64,000 nt of DNA from Pseudorhodoferax aquiterrae (GCF_014652235.1 NZ_BMYK01000021.1:1-64000); one strand, 5' to 3'. Positions 39,796 to 48,948 are shown, counted from the first letter of the stretch. Numbers and translations: made by a program. Notes: generated by a model not told the origin, from the sequence alone.

Positions 39796-41324
39796 ATGTT
39801 CTGATGAAGTATCTCGGCGTGGCGGTGCTGCTCTGGCTGACCGGCTGCGCCAGCATCGACCAGCCCAACTCTCCGATCTCCGCCAATGCGCCGCAGCCCC
39901 CCGCCACCGTGCAGGTGGACGGCGCTGCGATTGCCGCGGGCCCTGGCCAGGCCATCATCCCCACGGGCCCGCTGAGTCCGATCGCTGCCTCCGAACTGCG
40001 CTCGGGCACCGTCACGCTGCAGCTGCCGCCGGCCGACCTGTGGGAGCGCATCCGCCGCGGCTTCGCTATGCCCGACCTGGACAGCGACCTCGTGCGCGAC
40101 CGCGAGCAGTGGTACGCCACGCGGCCGGACTACATGCAGCGCATGACCGAGCGGTCGTCCAAGTACCTGTTCCACATCGTCGAGGAACTCGAGGTGCGCG
40201 GCATGCCGACGGAGCTCGCGCTGCTGCCCTATATCGAGAGCGCCTTCAACCCGCAGGCCGTGTCGGTGGCCAAGGCCGCCGGCATGTGGCAGTTCATGCC
40301 GGCCACCGGCACCTACTTCGAGCTCAAGCAGAACATCTTCCGCGACGACCGGCGCGACGTGCTGGCCTCCACGCGCGCGGCGCTGGACTACCTGCAAAAG
40401 CTCTACGGCATGTTCGGCGACTGGCACCTGGCCCTGGCCGCCTACAACTGGGGCGAAGGCAGCGTGAGCCGCGCGATCCAGCGCAACCAGCGCGCCGGCC
40501 TGCCGACGGGCTACATGGACCTGTCCATGCCCAACGAGACGCGCTACTACGTGCCCAAGCTGCAGGCCGTCAAGAACATCGTGGCCCGGCCCGAGCGCTT
40601 CAGCACCGAGCTGCCCTTGATCGAGAACCACCCCTACTTCCAGATGGTGGACCTGGCGCACGACATCGACGTGGCGCTGGCCGCGCAACTGGCCGACGTC
40701 TCGCCCGAGGACTTCCGCGCGCTGAACCCGGCCATGAACAAGCAGGTGATCCTGGCCGCGGCCACGCCGCAGATCCTGCTGCCTTGGGACAACGCGCTGG
40801 TCTTCAAGCGCAACCTCGACGCGCGCGGCAAGGGCCAGCACGCCAGCTGGGGCGCCTGGGCCGTGCCCAGCACCATGACGGTGGCCGCCGCCGCCGAGCG
40901 CGTGGGCATGAGCGAGGCCGAGCTGCGCAGCGTGAACAACATCCCGCCGCGCATGCTGATCAAGGCCGGCTCGGTGCTGGTGGTGCCGCGCTCGGGCAAG
41001 ATGGGCGACGTGGCCAGCCACCTGGCCGACAACGCATCGCTGCAGCTTGCGCCCGAGATCATGACGCGCAGGACCGTGGTCAAGGCCGCGCGCAAGGACA
41101 CCGTCGCCAACCTCGCGCGGCGCTACCACGTCACCGCGGCGCAGGTCGCCGACTGGAACGACATCTCCGCGACGGCCGCGCTGCGCGCCGGCCAGGCCGT
41201 CACGCTGTTCCTGCCGGTGCGCGCCAGCGTGGCGCGCAAGTCCGTCGTGGCGAAGCGGCCCGCCACACGGCAGGTGGCGCCATCGGCCAGGCAGCCGGTG
41301 GCCAAGAAGCGCGCCGCGCGCTGA
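39792..41324 (+). CDS. mltD: membrane-bound lytic transglycosylase with LysM domains
   Basis: A 510-residue lipoprotein (lipobox LTGC at about residue 19) acting on peptidoglycan. The SLT domain has catalytic E149 in YIESAFNPQ and the AGMWQFMPATG and LAAYNWGEGSV motifs. At least two LysM-like repeats follow (around 355-400 and 430-475), then a basic Lys/Arg/Ala tail. Start ATG overlaps gloB stop (ATGA); a second ATG twelve bases on would give MKYLGVAV. Matches MltD of E. coli in architecture and size. Confidence 0.94.
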   Translation: MNVLMKYLGVAVLLWLTGCASIDQPNSPISANAPQPPATVQVDGAAIAAGPGQAIIPTGPLSPIAASELRSGTVTLQLPPADLWERIRRGFAMPDLDSDLVRDREQWYATRPDYMQRMTERSSKYLFHIVEELEVRGMPTELALLPYIESAFNPQAVSVAKAAGMWQFMPATGTYFELKQNIFRDDRRDVLASTRAALDYLQKLYGMFGDWHLALAAYNWGEGSVSRAIQRNQRAGLPTGYMDLSMPNETRYYVPKLQAVKNIVARPERFSTELPLIENHPYFQMVDLAHDIDVALAAQLADVSPEDFRALNPAMNKQVILAAATPQILLPWDNALVFKRNLDARGKGQHASWGAWAVPSTMTVAAAAERVGMSEAELRSVNNIPPRMLIKAGSVLVVPRSGKMGDVASHLADNASLQLAPEIMTRRTVVKAARKDTVANLARRYHVTAAQVADWNDISATAALRAGQAVTLFLPVRASVARKSVVAKRPATRQVAPSARQPVAKKRAAR

Positions 41325-41332
41325 GAACGTGA

Positions 41333-42961
41333 TCAGGCGGTTTCCTCGGCCAGCTCCAGCCGGGCGGCACGCCGCAGCGACACTGCGTCGACCTCGGCCA
41401 GCGACTGCTCGCCGCGCACCAGCCGGAACAAGCGCATCGAGTCGCTGACGCCCTGCGCACGGCCCTGCAGCGACTGCGCCGCGGCCGCGAGCTGCTCGAC
41501 CAGGGCCGCGTTCTGCTGCGTGATGCCGTCGATCTGGTTCACGCCCTCGTTGATCTGCGCGATGCCCTGCTGCTGCTCGCGTGCGGCGGTGCTGATCTCG
41601 TCCAGCGTCGTGCGCACCTTGGCCACCGAATCCAGGGCCTGCTGCATGCGCTCGCGCGCTTCGGCCGTGCGGCTCGCGCCCTGCTCCACGCGTGCAGCCG
41701 ATTCGACGATGAGCTCGCGGATCTCGCGCGCCGCACCCGAACTGCGCTGCGCCAGCGCACGCACCTCGGACGCCACCACCGCGAAACCGCGCCCGCTCTC
41801 GCCGGCGCGGGCCGCCTCCACCGCGGCGTTCAGCGCCAGGATGTTGGTCTGGAAGGCCACGCCCTCGATCAGTTGCACGATCTCGCCGATCTGCTTGGAC
41901 GACTGGGTGATGCGCTCCATGGTGTCGGCCGCGGCCAGCACCGCGGCATTGCTGCGCTCGGTGACCTCCGAGGTGGCGTGGGCAAGCTCGGCGCCGCGCG
42001 CGGCCGAGCTCGCGCTCTGCTGCACGGTGCCGTTGATCTCGTCCATCGAGGCCGCCGTCTGCTGCAGGCTGCTGGCCTGCGATTCGGTGCGGGCCGACAG
42101 GTCGTGGTTGCCGGCGGCGATCTCGCCCACTGCGTCGCCGAGCTGTCGCACCTCCGCGCGCACGTCGGACACCACCGTGCGCAGGTTGACCGACATCTGC
42201 ATCAAGGCGCGCTGCAGGCGGCCGACGGCGCCCGTGGCATCCGTCGCCACGCGATGCGACAGATCGCCCGAGGCCAGCCGGTTGGCATCCACCACCAGGC
42301 CCTTGAGCGGGGCCAGCATGAGCTGGCGCACGCCCCAGACCGCGGCGGCCGTGGTCACGGCGGCCACGGCCAGCACCGCGGCATCCGGCAGTCCGGCCCA
42401 GCTGGCCAGCACGATGGCGGCCGACGCCGTCAGCTGCAGCGCCAGCAGCTTGCCGTTGGCTTGCGGCGTGAGGCCTTGCACGAGCCGGCCCCAGAGATCG
42501 CGGCGCCGCAGCTCCCCGCGCTGCAGCACATGGCGCAGCCGGCCGCTGGCGGCTTCCTCGCGCATGCTGGCGTACAGGCGCTCGGCTGCCTGCACATCCT
42601 CGCGCGCCGGATGGGTGCGCACCGACAGGAAGCCAGTGATGCGTTCGCCGTCCATCATGGGCGTGGCATTGGCCCGCACCCAGTAGTGGTCGCCGTTCTT
42701 GCGCCGGTTCTTGACCAGGGCGCTCCAGGGTTCGCCGGCCTGGATCGTGGCCCACATGTCGCGGAAGGCCTCGGCTGGCATGTCCGGATGCCGCACCAGG
42801 TTGTGCGGCTGGCCCAGCAATTCCTCGCGCGAAAACCCGCTGACCTCGATGAAGGCCGGGTTGCAGTAGGTGATGCGGCCCTTCAGGTCCGTGACCGAGA
42901 CGAGCGTCTGGTCAGCGGGAAATTGGTATTCGTGCCCGCTGACAGGCTGGTTATTGCGCAT
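41333..42961 (-). CDS. aer: Aer-like PAS chemoreceptor
   Basis: A 542-residue methyl-accepting chemotaxis protein. The N-terminal PAS domain (1-110) has the Aer FAD-binding pattern, including [14 protein letters not shown], so it probably senses redox or oxygen. Two hydrophobic helices (about 170-215) anchor it, followed by HAMP-like and long coiled-coil regions with the conserved hairpin tip (residues about 355-400, [20 protein letters not shown] at its start). No C-terminal NWETF-type CheR tether is present. It lies downstream of the carboxylate operon but has its own upstream region with a palindrome. Confidence 0.93.
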   Translation of the reverse strand: MRNNQPVSGHEYQFPADQTLVSVTDLKGRITYCNPAFIEVSGFSREELLGQPHNLVRHPDMPAEAFRDMWATIQAGEPWSALVKNRRKNGDHYWVRANATPMMDGERITGFLSVRTHPAREDVQAAERLYASMREEAASGRLRHVLQRGELRRRDLWGRLVQGLTPQANGKLLALQLTASAAIVLASWAGLPDAAVLAVAAVTTAAAVWGVRQLMLAPLKGLVVDANRLASGDLSHRVATDATGAVGRLQRALMQMSVNLRTVVSDVRAEVRQLGDAVGEIAAGNHDLSARTESQASSLQQTAASMDEINGTVQQSASSAARGAELAHATSEVTERSNAAVLAAADTMERITQSSKQIGEIVQLIEGVAFQTNILALNAAVEAARAGESGRGFAVVASEVRALAQRSSGAAREIRELIVESAARVEQGASRTAEARERMQQALDSVAKVRTTLDEISTAAREQQQGIAQINEGVNQIDGITQQNAALVEQLAAAAQSLQGRAQGVSDSMRLFRLVRGEQSLAEVDAVSLRRAARLELAEETA

Positions 42962-43016
42962 ACGGCCCCTACACGTTGGTCGGTGCGCACAGTCTAGTCA
43001 CATAAACACACAAATA

Positions 43017-43033
43017 GAACGGAAATTTCGTTC
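43017..43033. promoter_or_regulatory. 17-bp near-palindrome upstream of the aer-like gene
   Basis: GAACGGAAATTTCGTTC is a near-perfect palindrome in a 96-base AT-richer gap between the lldD-like stop and the chemoreceptor start. The only irregularity is one extra G in the left arm. The location suits an operator controlling the chemoreceptor; no gene for its binder is evident. Confidence 0.5.
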
Positions 43034-43057
43034 GGCACGCGTGCGAATTGACGCAGG

Positions 43058-44230
43058 TCAATCTTCCGCAACATTTGTGCCGCACAGAAGTCCGGCACGC
43101 CCGGCGTCGGCCAGCGCGGCGACCCCGGCCAGCTGCATGGCCAGCCGCAGCTCGCCCAGCAGGATGGCGATGGCGCGGTGGGCGCCGGCCTCGCCACCGG
43201 CACAGGCGCCGAAGAGCGCGGCCCGGCCGACCGCCACGGCCTGGGCGCCCAGCAGGCGGGCCTTGAGCGCGTCCACACCGCGGCGCACGCCGGAATCGAC
43301 GAGCAGCGGCACGCGCCCACCCAGCCGGCGCGCGATCGCCGCCAATGCGTCGGCCGAGGCCTGGGCGCCATCGAGCTGGCGGCCGCCGTGGTTGGAAACC
43401 CAGATGCCGTCCACCCCCAGCGCCGCGAGCCGCTCGGCATCGTCGGCATGCTCCACGCCCTTGACCAGCAGCCGGCCCGGCCAGCGGTCGCGCAAGGCGG
43501 CCAGGTCGTCCCAACCGTAGGAGGCGTCCAGGTTCTGGCCGACCTTGGCCGCGATCGTGAGGCCGGCGCTGTGGTCGCCCAGCAGGCCGCGCACGTTCTC
43601 GAACTCGGGCCGGCCGGCCCGCGCCATGCGCCAGGCCCAGCCCGGATGCGTAAGGCCTTCCCACAGGTGGCGCGGCGTCATGCGCAGCGGGATGGAGACG
43701 CCGTTGCGCAGGTCGCGCTCGCGCTTGCCGCCGGCCGGCAGGTCCACCGTGACGACCAGCGTGCCATAGCCCGCGGCCCAGGCGCGCTGCACCAGCGTGG
43801 CGTTGAAGGCGCGGTCACGCAGCACGTAGAGCTGGAACCACAGCCGGCCCTGCACCTCGGCGGCTATGCGCTCCAAGGCGGTGGTCGACATGGTCGACAG
43901 CGTGTAGGGGATGCCGTGGGCCGCAGCGGCCCTGGCGATGGCGATGTCGGCTCCGGGCCAGCCCAGCGCGCACGAGCCCATGGGCGCGACGACGAAGGGC
44001 GCGGCGGCCGGCGTGCCGACGATGTCGGTAGAAAGGTCGGGCGCCGAGACATCGACGAGCACGCGCGGCACGATGCGCACGCGCTCGAAGGCGGCGCGGT
44101 TGTCGGCCAGCGTGAGCTCGTCCTCGGCGCCGCCGTCGATGAACTCGAACACCGAGCGCGGCAGCTTGCGCTGCGCGATGGCGCGCAGGTCGGCGATGGA
44201 CAGCGCGCGCTCCAGCGCGGCGGCCCTCAC
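43058..44230 (-). CDS. FMN-dependent alpha-hydroxy-acid oxidase/dehydrogenase (LldD-like)
   Basis: A 390-residue FMN enzyme of the L-lactate/mandelate dehydrogenase family. The catalytic base H281 is in SNHGGRQLDG; other motifs are the FEFIDGGAEDE N-terminal region, APMGSCALGWPGAD, VTVDLPAGGKRERD and LLVDSGVRRGVDALKA. It would oxidise L-lactate, mandelate or a similar 2-hydroxy acid to the 2-oxo acid. GTG start overlaps the TRAP-binding-protein stop by four bases (GTGA), so uptake and oxidation are co-translated. Confidence 0.92.
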   Translation of the reverse strand: MRAAALERALSIADLRAIAQRKLPRSVFEFIDGGAEDELTLADNRAAFERVRIVPRVLVDVSAPDLSTDIVGTPAAAPFVVAPMGSCALGWPGADIAIARAAAAHGIPYTLSTMSTTALERIAAEVQGRLWFQLYVLRDRAFNATLVQRAWAAGYGTLVVTVDLPAGGKRERDLRNGVSIPLRMTPRHLWEGLTHPGWAWRMARAGRPEFENVRGLLGDHSAGLTIAAKVGQNLDASYGWDDLAALRDRWPGRLLVKGVEHADDAERLAALGVDGIWVSNHGGRQLDGAQASADALAAIARRLGGRVPLLVDSGVRRGVDALKARLLGAQAVAVGRAALFGACAGGEAGAHRAIAILLGELRLAMQLAGVAALADAGRAGLLCGTNVAED

Positions 44231-45321
44231 TTGCGACGCGAGGCCGCGGCCATGTAGTTGTCGAACGGGCCTTCGCAGAACTGCTGCCAGAGCACCTGCT
44301 CGTTGCGGAACTTGACCCAGTGCTCGAAGATTTTCTTGAACGCGGGGCTTTTGTCGGACAGCTCGGCGTACAAGGCCTCGGCCGCCTTGTAGCTCGCATC
44401 GAGCACCGGCCGCGGGAATGCGCGCAGCACCGCGCCGCCGGCCACCAGGCGCCCCATCGCGCGCGGGTTCTCCACGTCGTACTTGGCGGTGCACCACTGG
44501 TTGGCCTCGGCCGCCGCCGTGCGCAGCGCCGCCTGGTAGTGGGCCGGCAGCGCCGCCCAGGCCTTGGGGTTGATGAACAGGCCCAGCGTGGCCGATCCTT
44601 CCCACCAGCCCGGGTAGTAGTAGTACTTGGCCACCTTGTGCAGGCCCAGCTTCTCGTCGTCGTAGGGACCGACGAATTCCGCCGCATCCAGCGTGCCCTT
44701 CTCCAGCGCCACGTACAGGTCGCCCGCCGCCAGCTGCTGGGCGACGACGCCGAGCTTGGCCAGCACCATGCCGGCCAGGCCGCCGACGCGGAACTTCAGG
44801 CCCTTGAGGTCCTCGACGGTCTTGATCTCCTTGCGGTACCAGCCGGCCATCTGCGCGCCGGTGTTGCCGATCGGCATGGCCAGCACGCCCTGGCTGGCAT
44901 AGAACTCGTCGAGCAGCGCCTGGCCCCCGCCTTCGTAGAGCCAGGCGTTCTGGCCGCGGGCGTTGAGGCCGAAGGGCAGCGCCGTGCCGAAGCCGTAGGC
45001 CGGGTCCTTGCCGATGTAGAAGTAGCTGGCCGAGTGACCGGCTTCGACCGAGCCGGACTGGGTCGCGTCCAGCACCTGCAGGGCCGGCACCAGCTCGCCG
45101 GCCGGGTGCAGCGAGATGTTGAAGCGCCCCTCGGTCAGCTCGCCGACGCGCTTGACGGCCATGTCCATGGCGCCGTAGATCGTGCCCAGCGAGCGTGGGT
45201 AGCTGGACGCCAGGCGCCAGCGCACCTGCGGGTTGCTGCCCTGGGCCAGCGCGGGCGCGGCCAGGCCGGCCGCGAGCGTGCCGGCGGCGGTGCCGCGGGC
45301 CAGGAATTTCCGGCGTTCCAT
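44227..45321 (-). CDS. TRAP transporter substrate-binding protein, TakP/DctP-like, Tat-exported
   Basis: A 364-residue periplasmic binding protein of the DctP family, closest in layout to 2-oxo-acid/lactate binders (TakP-like), with residues around GGLAGMVLAKLGVVAQQLAAGD and the AAEFVGPYDDEKLG segment (about 165-220). The signal peptide starts MERRKFLARG, a twin-arginine pattern, so it is exported folded. No DctQ or DctM membrane subunit lies nearby, so it must use a transporter encoded elsewhere. It follows the aldehyde dehydrogenase gene by 28 bases. Confidence 0.92.
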   Translation of the reverse strand: MERRKFLARGTAAGTLAAGLAAPALAQGSNPQVRWRLASSYPRSLGTIYGAMDMAVKRVGELTEGRFNISLHPAGELVPALQVLDATQSGSVEAGHSASYFYIGKDPAYGFGTALPFGLNARGQNAWLYEGGGQALLDEFYASQGVLAMPIGNTGAQMAGWYRKEIKTVEDLKGLKFRVGGLAGMVLAKLGVVAQQLAAGDLYVALEKGTLDAAEFVGPYDDEKLGLHKVAKYYYYPGWWEGSATLGLFINPKAWAALPAHYQAALRTAAAEANQWCTAKYDVENPRAMGRLVAGGAVLRAFPRPVLDASYKAAEALYAELSDKSPAFKKIFEHWVKFRNEQVLWQQFCEGPFDNYMAAASRRK

Positions 45322-45349
45322 CGTTCTTGTCTCCCTTGCGTTGGTCTGG

Positions 45350-46783
45350 TCAGTCGTGGCGGATGGCGACGGTCTTGAGCACCGTGAACGCGTACAGCGC
45401 CTCGAAGCCCTTCTCGCGCCCGTGGCCGCTGGCCTTGACGCCGCCGAACGGCAGCTCGATGCCGCCGCCCGCGCCGTAGTTGTTGATGAAGACCTGGCCC
45501 GCGCGCAGCTTGCGCGCCAGCCGCAGCTGGCGCCCGCCGTCGCGGCTCCAGACGCTGGCCACGAGGCCGTAGTCGGTGGCGTTGGCGATGCGCACGGCGT
45601 CGGCCTCGTCGTCGAAGGGCATGGCGGCCAGCACCGGGCCGAACACCTCCTCCTGCGCGAGCCGGTGCGTCACGGGCACGTCGCGCACCAGCGTGGGCGG
45701 CTGGTAGAAGCCGTCCCGCGGCGCGGTCGGGTCCACGCTGCCCTGCGCCACGATGGCCAGGCCATCGCGCCGCACCTCGTCCAGGAAGCCGGCCACGCGC
45801 TGCTGCTGGGTCTTGCGGATCAGCGGGCCGCAGTCCAGGTCCTGCTGCGCCGAGCCCACGCGCAGCGCCGCGAACATGGGCTGAAGGCGCGCCAGCACGG
45901 CCTCGTAGGCGCTGCGCTCGATCAGCAGCCGGCTGCCCGCGGAGCAGGTCTGGCCGGCGTTCTGCACGATGGCATTGACGATGACGGGCAGCGCGGCATC
46001 GAGGTCGGCATCGGCGAAGACGATCTGCGGGCTCTTGCCGCCCAGCTCCAGCGTGACCGGTGTGTGGTTCTCGCAGGCCGCACGCGTGACCACCTTGCCG
46101 ATGTTGGGCGAGCCCGTGAACGAAACATGGTCGATGCCCGGATGCTTGACCAGCGCGTCGCCGGCCTCGTGGCCATAGCCCGTCACGATGTTGATGGCGC
46201 CGGGCGGGAAGCCCACCTCGGCCGCGAGCTCGGCCACGCGCAGCAGCGACAGGCAGGCGTCCTCGGCCGGCTTGACCACGCACGCGTTGCCGGCGGCCAG
46301 CGCGCCGCCCACGCTGCGGCCGAAGATCTGCAGCGGGTAGTTCCAGGGCACGATGTGGCCGGTCACGCCATGCGGCTCGCGCCAGGTCAGCACCGTGTAG
46401 CCGTTCTGGTAGGGAATGGTCTCGCCGTGCAGCTTGTCGCAGGCGCCGGCGTAGAACTCGAAGTAGCGCACGATGGCCAGCGCATCGGCGCGGGCCTGCT
46501 TCATGGGCTTGCCGGCATCGCGCGCCTCGGTCTGCGCCAGCTCATCGGTGTGCTGGGCCAGGTGCAGTGCGAGCTTGTGCATGAGGCGGCCGCGCTCGGC
46601 GGCTGTGAGACGACCCCAGTCACCTTCGTAGGCGGCGCGGGCGGCGGCCACGGCCATGTCGACATCGGCTGCGTTGCCGCGCGCGATCTCGTCGAAGACC
46701 TGGCCATCGGAGGGATCGACGACGGGAATGCTTTCGCCCGACGCGGGCGCGACACGGCGGTTGCCGATGAAATGCTGCTGCAT
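45350..46783 (-). CDS. NAD(P)-dependent aldehyde dehydrogenase
   Basis: A 477-residue enzyme oxidising an aldehyde to a carboxylate. The catalytic C280 is in AGQTCSAGSRLL, the general-base Glu in LELGGKSPQ, and the NAD motif FTGSPNIGK and PWNYPLQIF are normal. It is the first gene of a leftward operon with the TRAP binding protein and hydroxy-acid oxidase, behind a TTGACA-N18-TAACAT promoter and AGGAG site. The physiological substrate is not evident from sequence. Confidence 0.93.
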   Translation of the reverse strand: MQQHFIGNRRVAPASGESIPVVDPSDGQVFDEIARGNAADVDMAVAAARAAYEGDWGRLTAAERGRLMHKLALHLAQHTDELAQTEARDAGKPMKQARADALAIVRYFEFYAGACDKLHGETIPYQNGYTVLTWREPHGVTGHIVPWNYPLQIFGRSVGGALAAGNACVVKPAEDACLSLLRVAELAAEVGFPPGAINIVTGYGHEAGDALVKHPGIDHVSFTGSPNIGKVVTRAACENHTPVTLELGGKSPQIVFADADLDAALPVIVNAIVQNAGQTCSAGSRLLIERSAYEAVLARLQPMFAALRVGSAQQDLDCGPLIRKTQQQRVAGFLDEVRRDGLAIVAQGSVDPTAPRDGFYQPPTLVRDVPVTHRLAQEEVFGPVLAAMPFDDEADAVRIANATDYGLVASVWSRDGGRQLRLARKLRAGQVFINNYGAGGGIELPFGGVKASGHGREKGFEALYAFTVLKTVAIRHD

Positions 46784-46814
46784 GCTTGTCTCCTGGCCAA
46801 TGGCGGCGGCGCGG

Positions 46815-46844
46815 ATGTTAGGCGCGCGCCGGACGAGTTGTCAA
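46815..46844 (-). promoter_or_regulatory. promoter of the aldehyde dehydrogenase operon
   Basis: Reading leftward, TTGACA (46844-46839) is a perfect -35 box and TAACAT (46820-46815) a 4/6 -10 box, with an 18-base spacer. The predicted start site is near 46808, leaving a short leader with AGGAG before the ATG at 46783. Confidence 0.65.
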
Positions 46845-46863
46845 AGCGTTTTACTACTTTGAC
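46838..46863. promoter_or_regulatory. inverted-repeat operator over the operon -35 box
   Basis: GTCAAAG (46840-46846) and CTTTGAC (46857-46863) are perfect 7-bp arms around a ten-base centre. The left arm overlaps the -35 box of the leftward operon, so a bound protein would block it. The adjacent GntR/FCD protein is the natural candidate, by position. Confidence 0.6.
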
Positions 46864-46924
46864 CCGAACCTCCGTACTATCCCGGTTTCGTCCAAGCGTC
46901 GATCGGCCATACAAGTAAACCAGG

Positions 46925-47674
46925 ATGACAAATTCACCGGAACAGCATGCCGACCTGCCGCTCGGCCTGGAACCCGTGCGGCACGAGCGCTTTGCCGAGC
47001 GCGTCTACGACAGCCTGTTCCATGCCGTCATGACCGGCCGCCTGGCGCCGGGCGCGCGGCTGCCCTCCGAGGTGGAACTGGCGGCGCGCTTCCAGGTGTC
47101 GCGGCCCGTCGTGCGGCAGGCGCTGGACCGCCTGCGCAGCGACCGGCTGGTGGAGTCCATCCGCGGCTCGGGCACCTACGTGCGCACCCAACCCGCCACC
47201 ATGCCCGTGGTGCCGCTGGCACGCAGCACGGCCGACCTGAGCCACATCGCCCACGGCCTCGAACTGCGCCTGGTGCTGGAGCCCGAATGCGCCTTCTTCG
47301 CCGCCATGCGCCGCAAGCCGCGCGACCTGGCCCGCATGGAGGAGATGCTGGAAGGTTTCGAGAATGCGAACCGGCGTGGCGACGTGGCCCACCACTTCGA
47401 CTATGGCTTTCATGAAGCCATCGCCCAGGCCAGCGCCAACCCAAGGCTGGCCCAGGTGCTCAAGTCGCTCGAGTACGACGTGAGCCATGCCGTCAACCTG
47501 TGGCGGCACCTGGCGCGCATGCAGCCCTGGCGCCGCACGCAGGATGCGCTGGACGAGCACCGCCACATCTTCGCGCTGATCCGCGCGCAGGACGCCGAGG
47601 GCGCGCGCCGCGCGATGCGCGCGCATGTGGAGAACGCGCGCGTGCGCATGCTCGAGATCGAGCCCGGCACCTGA
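46925..47674 (+). CDS. FadR-subfamily GntR regulator (FCD domain)
   Basis: A 249-residue repressor-type regulator. Residues about 15-85 form the GntR winged helix (RVYDSLFHAVMTGRL then LPSEVELAARFQVSRPVVRQAL), and the C-terminal FCD domain carries ligand/metal histidines (HFDYGFHEAI and HRHIFALI). It is divergent from the aldehyde dehydrogenase-TRAP-hydroxy-acid oxidase operon, the typical position of a pathway regulator, and the ligand is probably a carboxylate of that pathway. TACTAT at 46875-46880 is a possible -10. The ribosome site is weak. Confidence 0.92.
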   Translation: MTNSPEQHADLPLGLEPVRHERFAERVYDSLFHAVMTGRLAPGARLPSEVELAARFQVSRPVVRQALDRLRSDRLVESIRGSGTYVRTQPATMPVVPLARSTADLSHIAHGLELRLVLEPECAFFAAMRRKPRDLARMEEMLEGFENANRRGDVAHHFDYGFHEAIAQASANPRLAQVLKSLEYDVSHAVNLWRHLARMQPWRRTQDALDEHRHIFALIRAQDAEGARRAMRAHVENARVRMLEIEPGT

Positions 47675-47897
47675 GAACGTGTGAACGAACCGCTCACACC
47701 CACGCGAGGCCCCGATGAGCAGCCGTTTCCATCATGTTCGTTGCGCTCGGGGCCTCGCCCTTCGGGCCGGGGCACGCCAGGCCGCATGCGGGCGTTGCGG
47801 TCCTTGCCCGCGCACGAGCCCGGGCTGCGGCCCGCGCCTACGCCTGCGGCCCGCCGAGCCCCGTCGTGGGCGCGATCGGTTCATTCACACGTTCTGA
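47672..47897. repeat. intergenic element bounded by 21-bp inverted repeats
   Basis: The 21 bases from 47672 and the reverse complement of 47877-47897 match at 19 positions (core AGAACGTGTGAA/GAACCG). They bound about 226 bases that fill the gap between the convergent GntR and ABC-binding-protein genes; the left end includes the GntR stop codon. Inside, GCGAGGCCCCGA (47704-47715) pairs perfectly with TCGGGGCCTCGC (47747-47758). No protein-coding content is convincing. It could be a nonautonomous mobile repeat or a bidirectional terminator-like structure. Confidence 0.6.
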
Positions 47898-47901
47898 GCG
47901 A

Positions 47902-48948
47902 TCAAAGCTTGAAGCGCTCCTTGGCCTTGCGCGCGAACACGTTGGTGGACAGCTTGGCCGGATCGATGCGCGCGCCGTCGATGTCGGGGTCGAAGCTGGC
48001 CAGCGTGCGCAGCGCCGTGACACCGCCGTCGTCCGGCACCAGGCCATCAGGGGAGATCGTCTCGCGCACTTTCTGGAACGAGGCCAGGTACAGCGCGCGG
48101 TCGCCGAGAAGGTAGTTCTCGGGCACGGTGCGCACGATGTCGCCCGGGCCCGCGGTCTGCAGCCACTTGAGCGCATGCACGATGGCATGGGCCAGCGCCT
48201 GGCAGGTGCGCGGGTGGCTCGCGATGAACGCGGTGGACGCGTACAGGCAGGCCGCCGGCATGTTGCCGCCGAACAGCGCCTGCGAGCCCTTGAGCGTGCG
48301 CGTGTCGGCGACGATGCGCACATCGCCGTGCTGCTCCAGCATGGTCATCACGGGTTCGGTGTTGCACATGGCGTCGAGTTCGCCGGCGCGCAGCGTGGCC
48401 AGCGCTTCGGCGCCCGTGCCCACGCCGACGAAGCGCGCATCCTGCGGCCTGAGCCCGGCCCGTGCGAGCAGCAATTGCGCCACCATCTGGGCCGAGGTTC
48501 CCGATGCGGGCACGCCGATGCTGCGACCGCGCAGGTTGGCCAGCCCCTGGTACTGCGCCAGCGTGCGCGTGGAAACGCCCATGGCGATCTGCGGCGCGCG
48601 CCCCTGCAGCACGAAGGCCTGGTAGGACTGGTTGCGGTTGCGCAACACGACCATGGCCTCGAACGGTGCGGCACCGATGTCGGCCGCGCCGCCGAGCACG
48701 GCCTGCATGGCATGCGCGCCGGCAGCGTGGTCCTCGACGACCACGTCCAGGCCTTCGGCCTTGAAGTAGCCGAGCTGCTCGGCGATCGTCAGGGGCAGGT
48801 AGTAGAAGGTGGCCTTGCCACCCACGGCCAGGGTCAGCCGGGGCTTTTCCAGCTTGTCCTGCGCGCGCAGTGAGGGCGCTGCCCACCACGCCGCGCCGGC
48901 GAGGCCGGCGGCCACGATGCCGCGTCGGCTGAGGGCAGGCGTCTGCAT
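47902..48948 (-). CDS. ABC transporter substrate-binding protein, NitT/TauT (SsuA/NMT1)-like
   Basis: A 348-residue periplasmic binding protein. The N terminus has SRRGIVAAGLAG, a twin-arginine-type signal, followed by the ligand-binding bilobed domain with LPLTIAEQLGYFKAEGLDV, AGAHAMQAVLGGAADIGAAP and VPASGTSAQMVAQ (residues about 50-160). The family binds sulfonates, nitrate or pyrimidine precursors; the substrate is unknown. No permease or ATPase lies adjacent. A GTG eighteen bases upstream (48966) is an alternative start; neither has a good ribosome site. Confidence 0.88.
   Translation of the reverse strand: MQTPALSRRGIVAAGLAGAAWWAAPSLRAQDKLEKPRLTLAVGGKATFYYLPLTIAEQLGYFKAEGLDVVVEDHAAGAHAMQAVLGGAADIGAAPFEAMVVLRNRNQSYQAFVLQGRAPQIAMGVSTRTLAQYQGLANLRGRSIGVPASGTSAQMVAQLLLARAGLRPQDARFVGVGTGAEALATLRAGELDAMCNTEPVMTMLEQHGDVRIVADTRTLKGSQALFGGNMPAACLYASTAFIASHPRTCQALAHAIVHALKWLQTAGPGDIVRTVPENYLLGDRALYLASFQKVRETISPDGLVPDDGGVTALRTLASFDPDIDGARIDPAKLSTNVFARKAKERFKL

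Noticed and set aside
47700-47900. Short open frames inside the intergenic repeat after the GntR gene
   Set aside because: No ribosome sites or coding bias; the region is dominated by inverted repeats.
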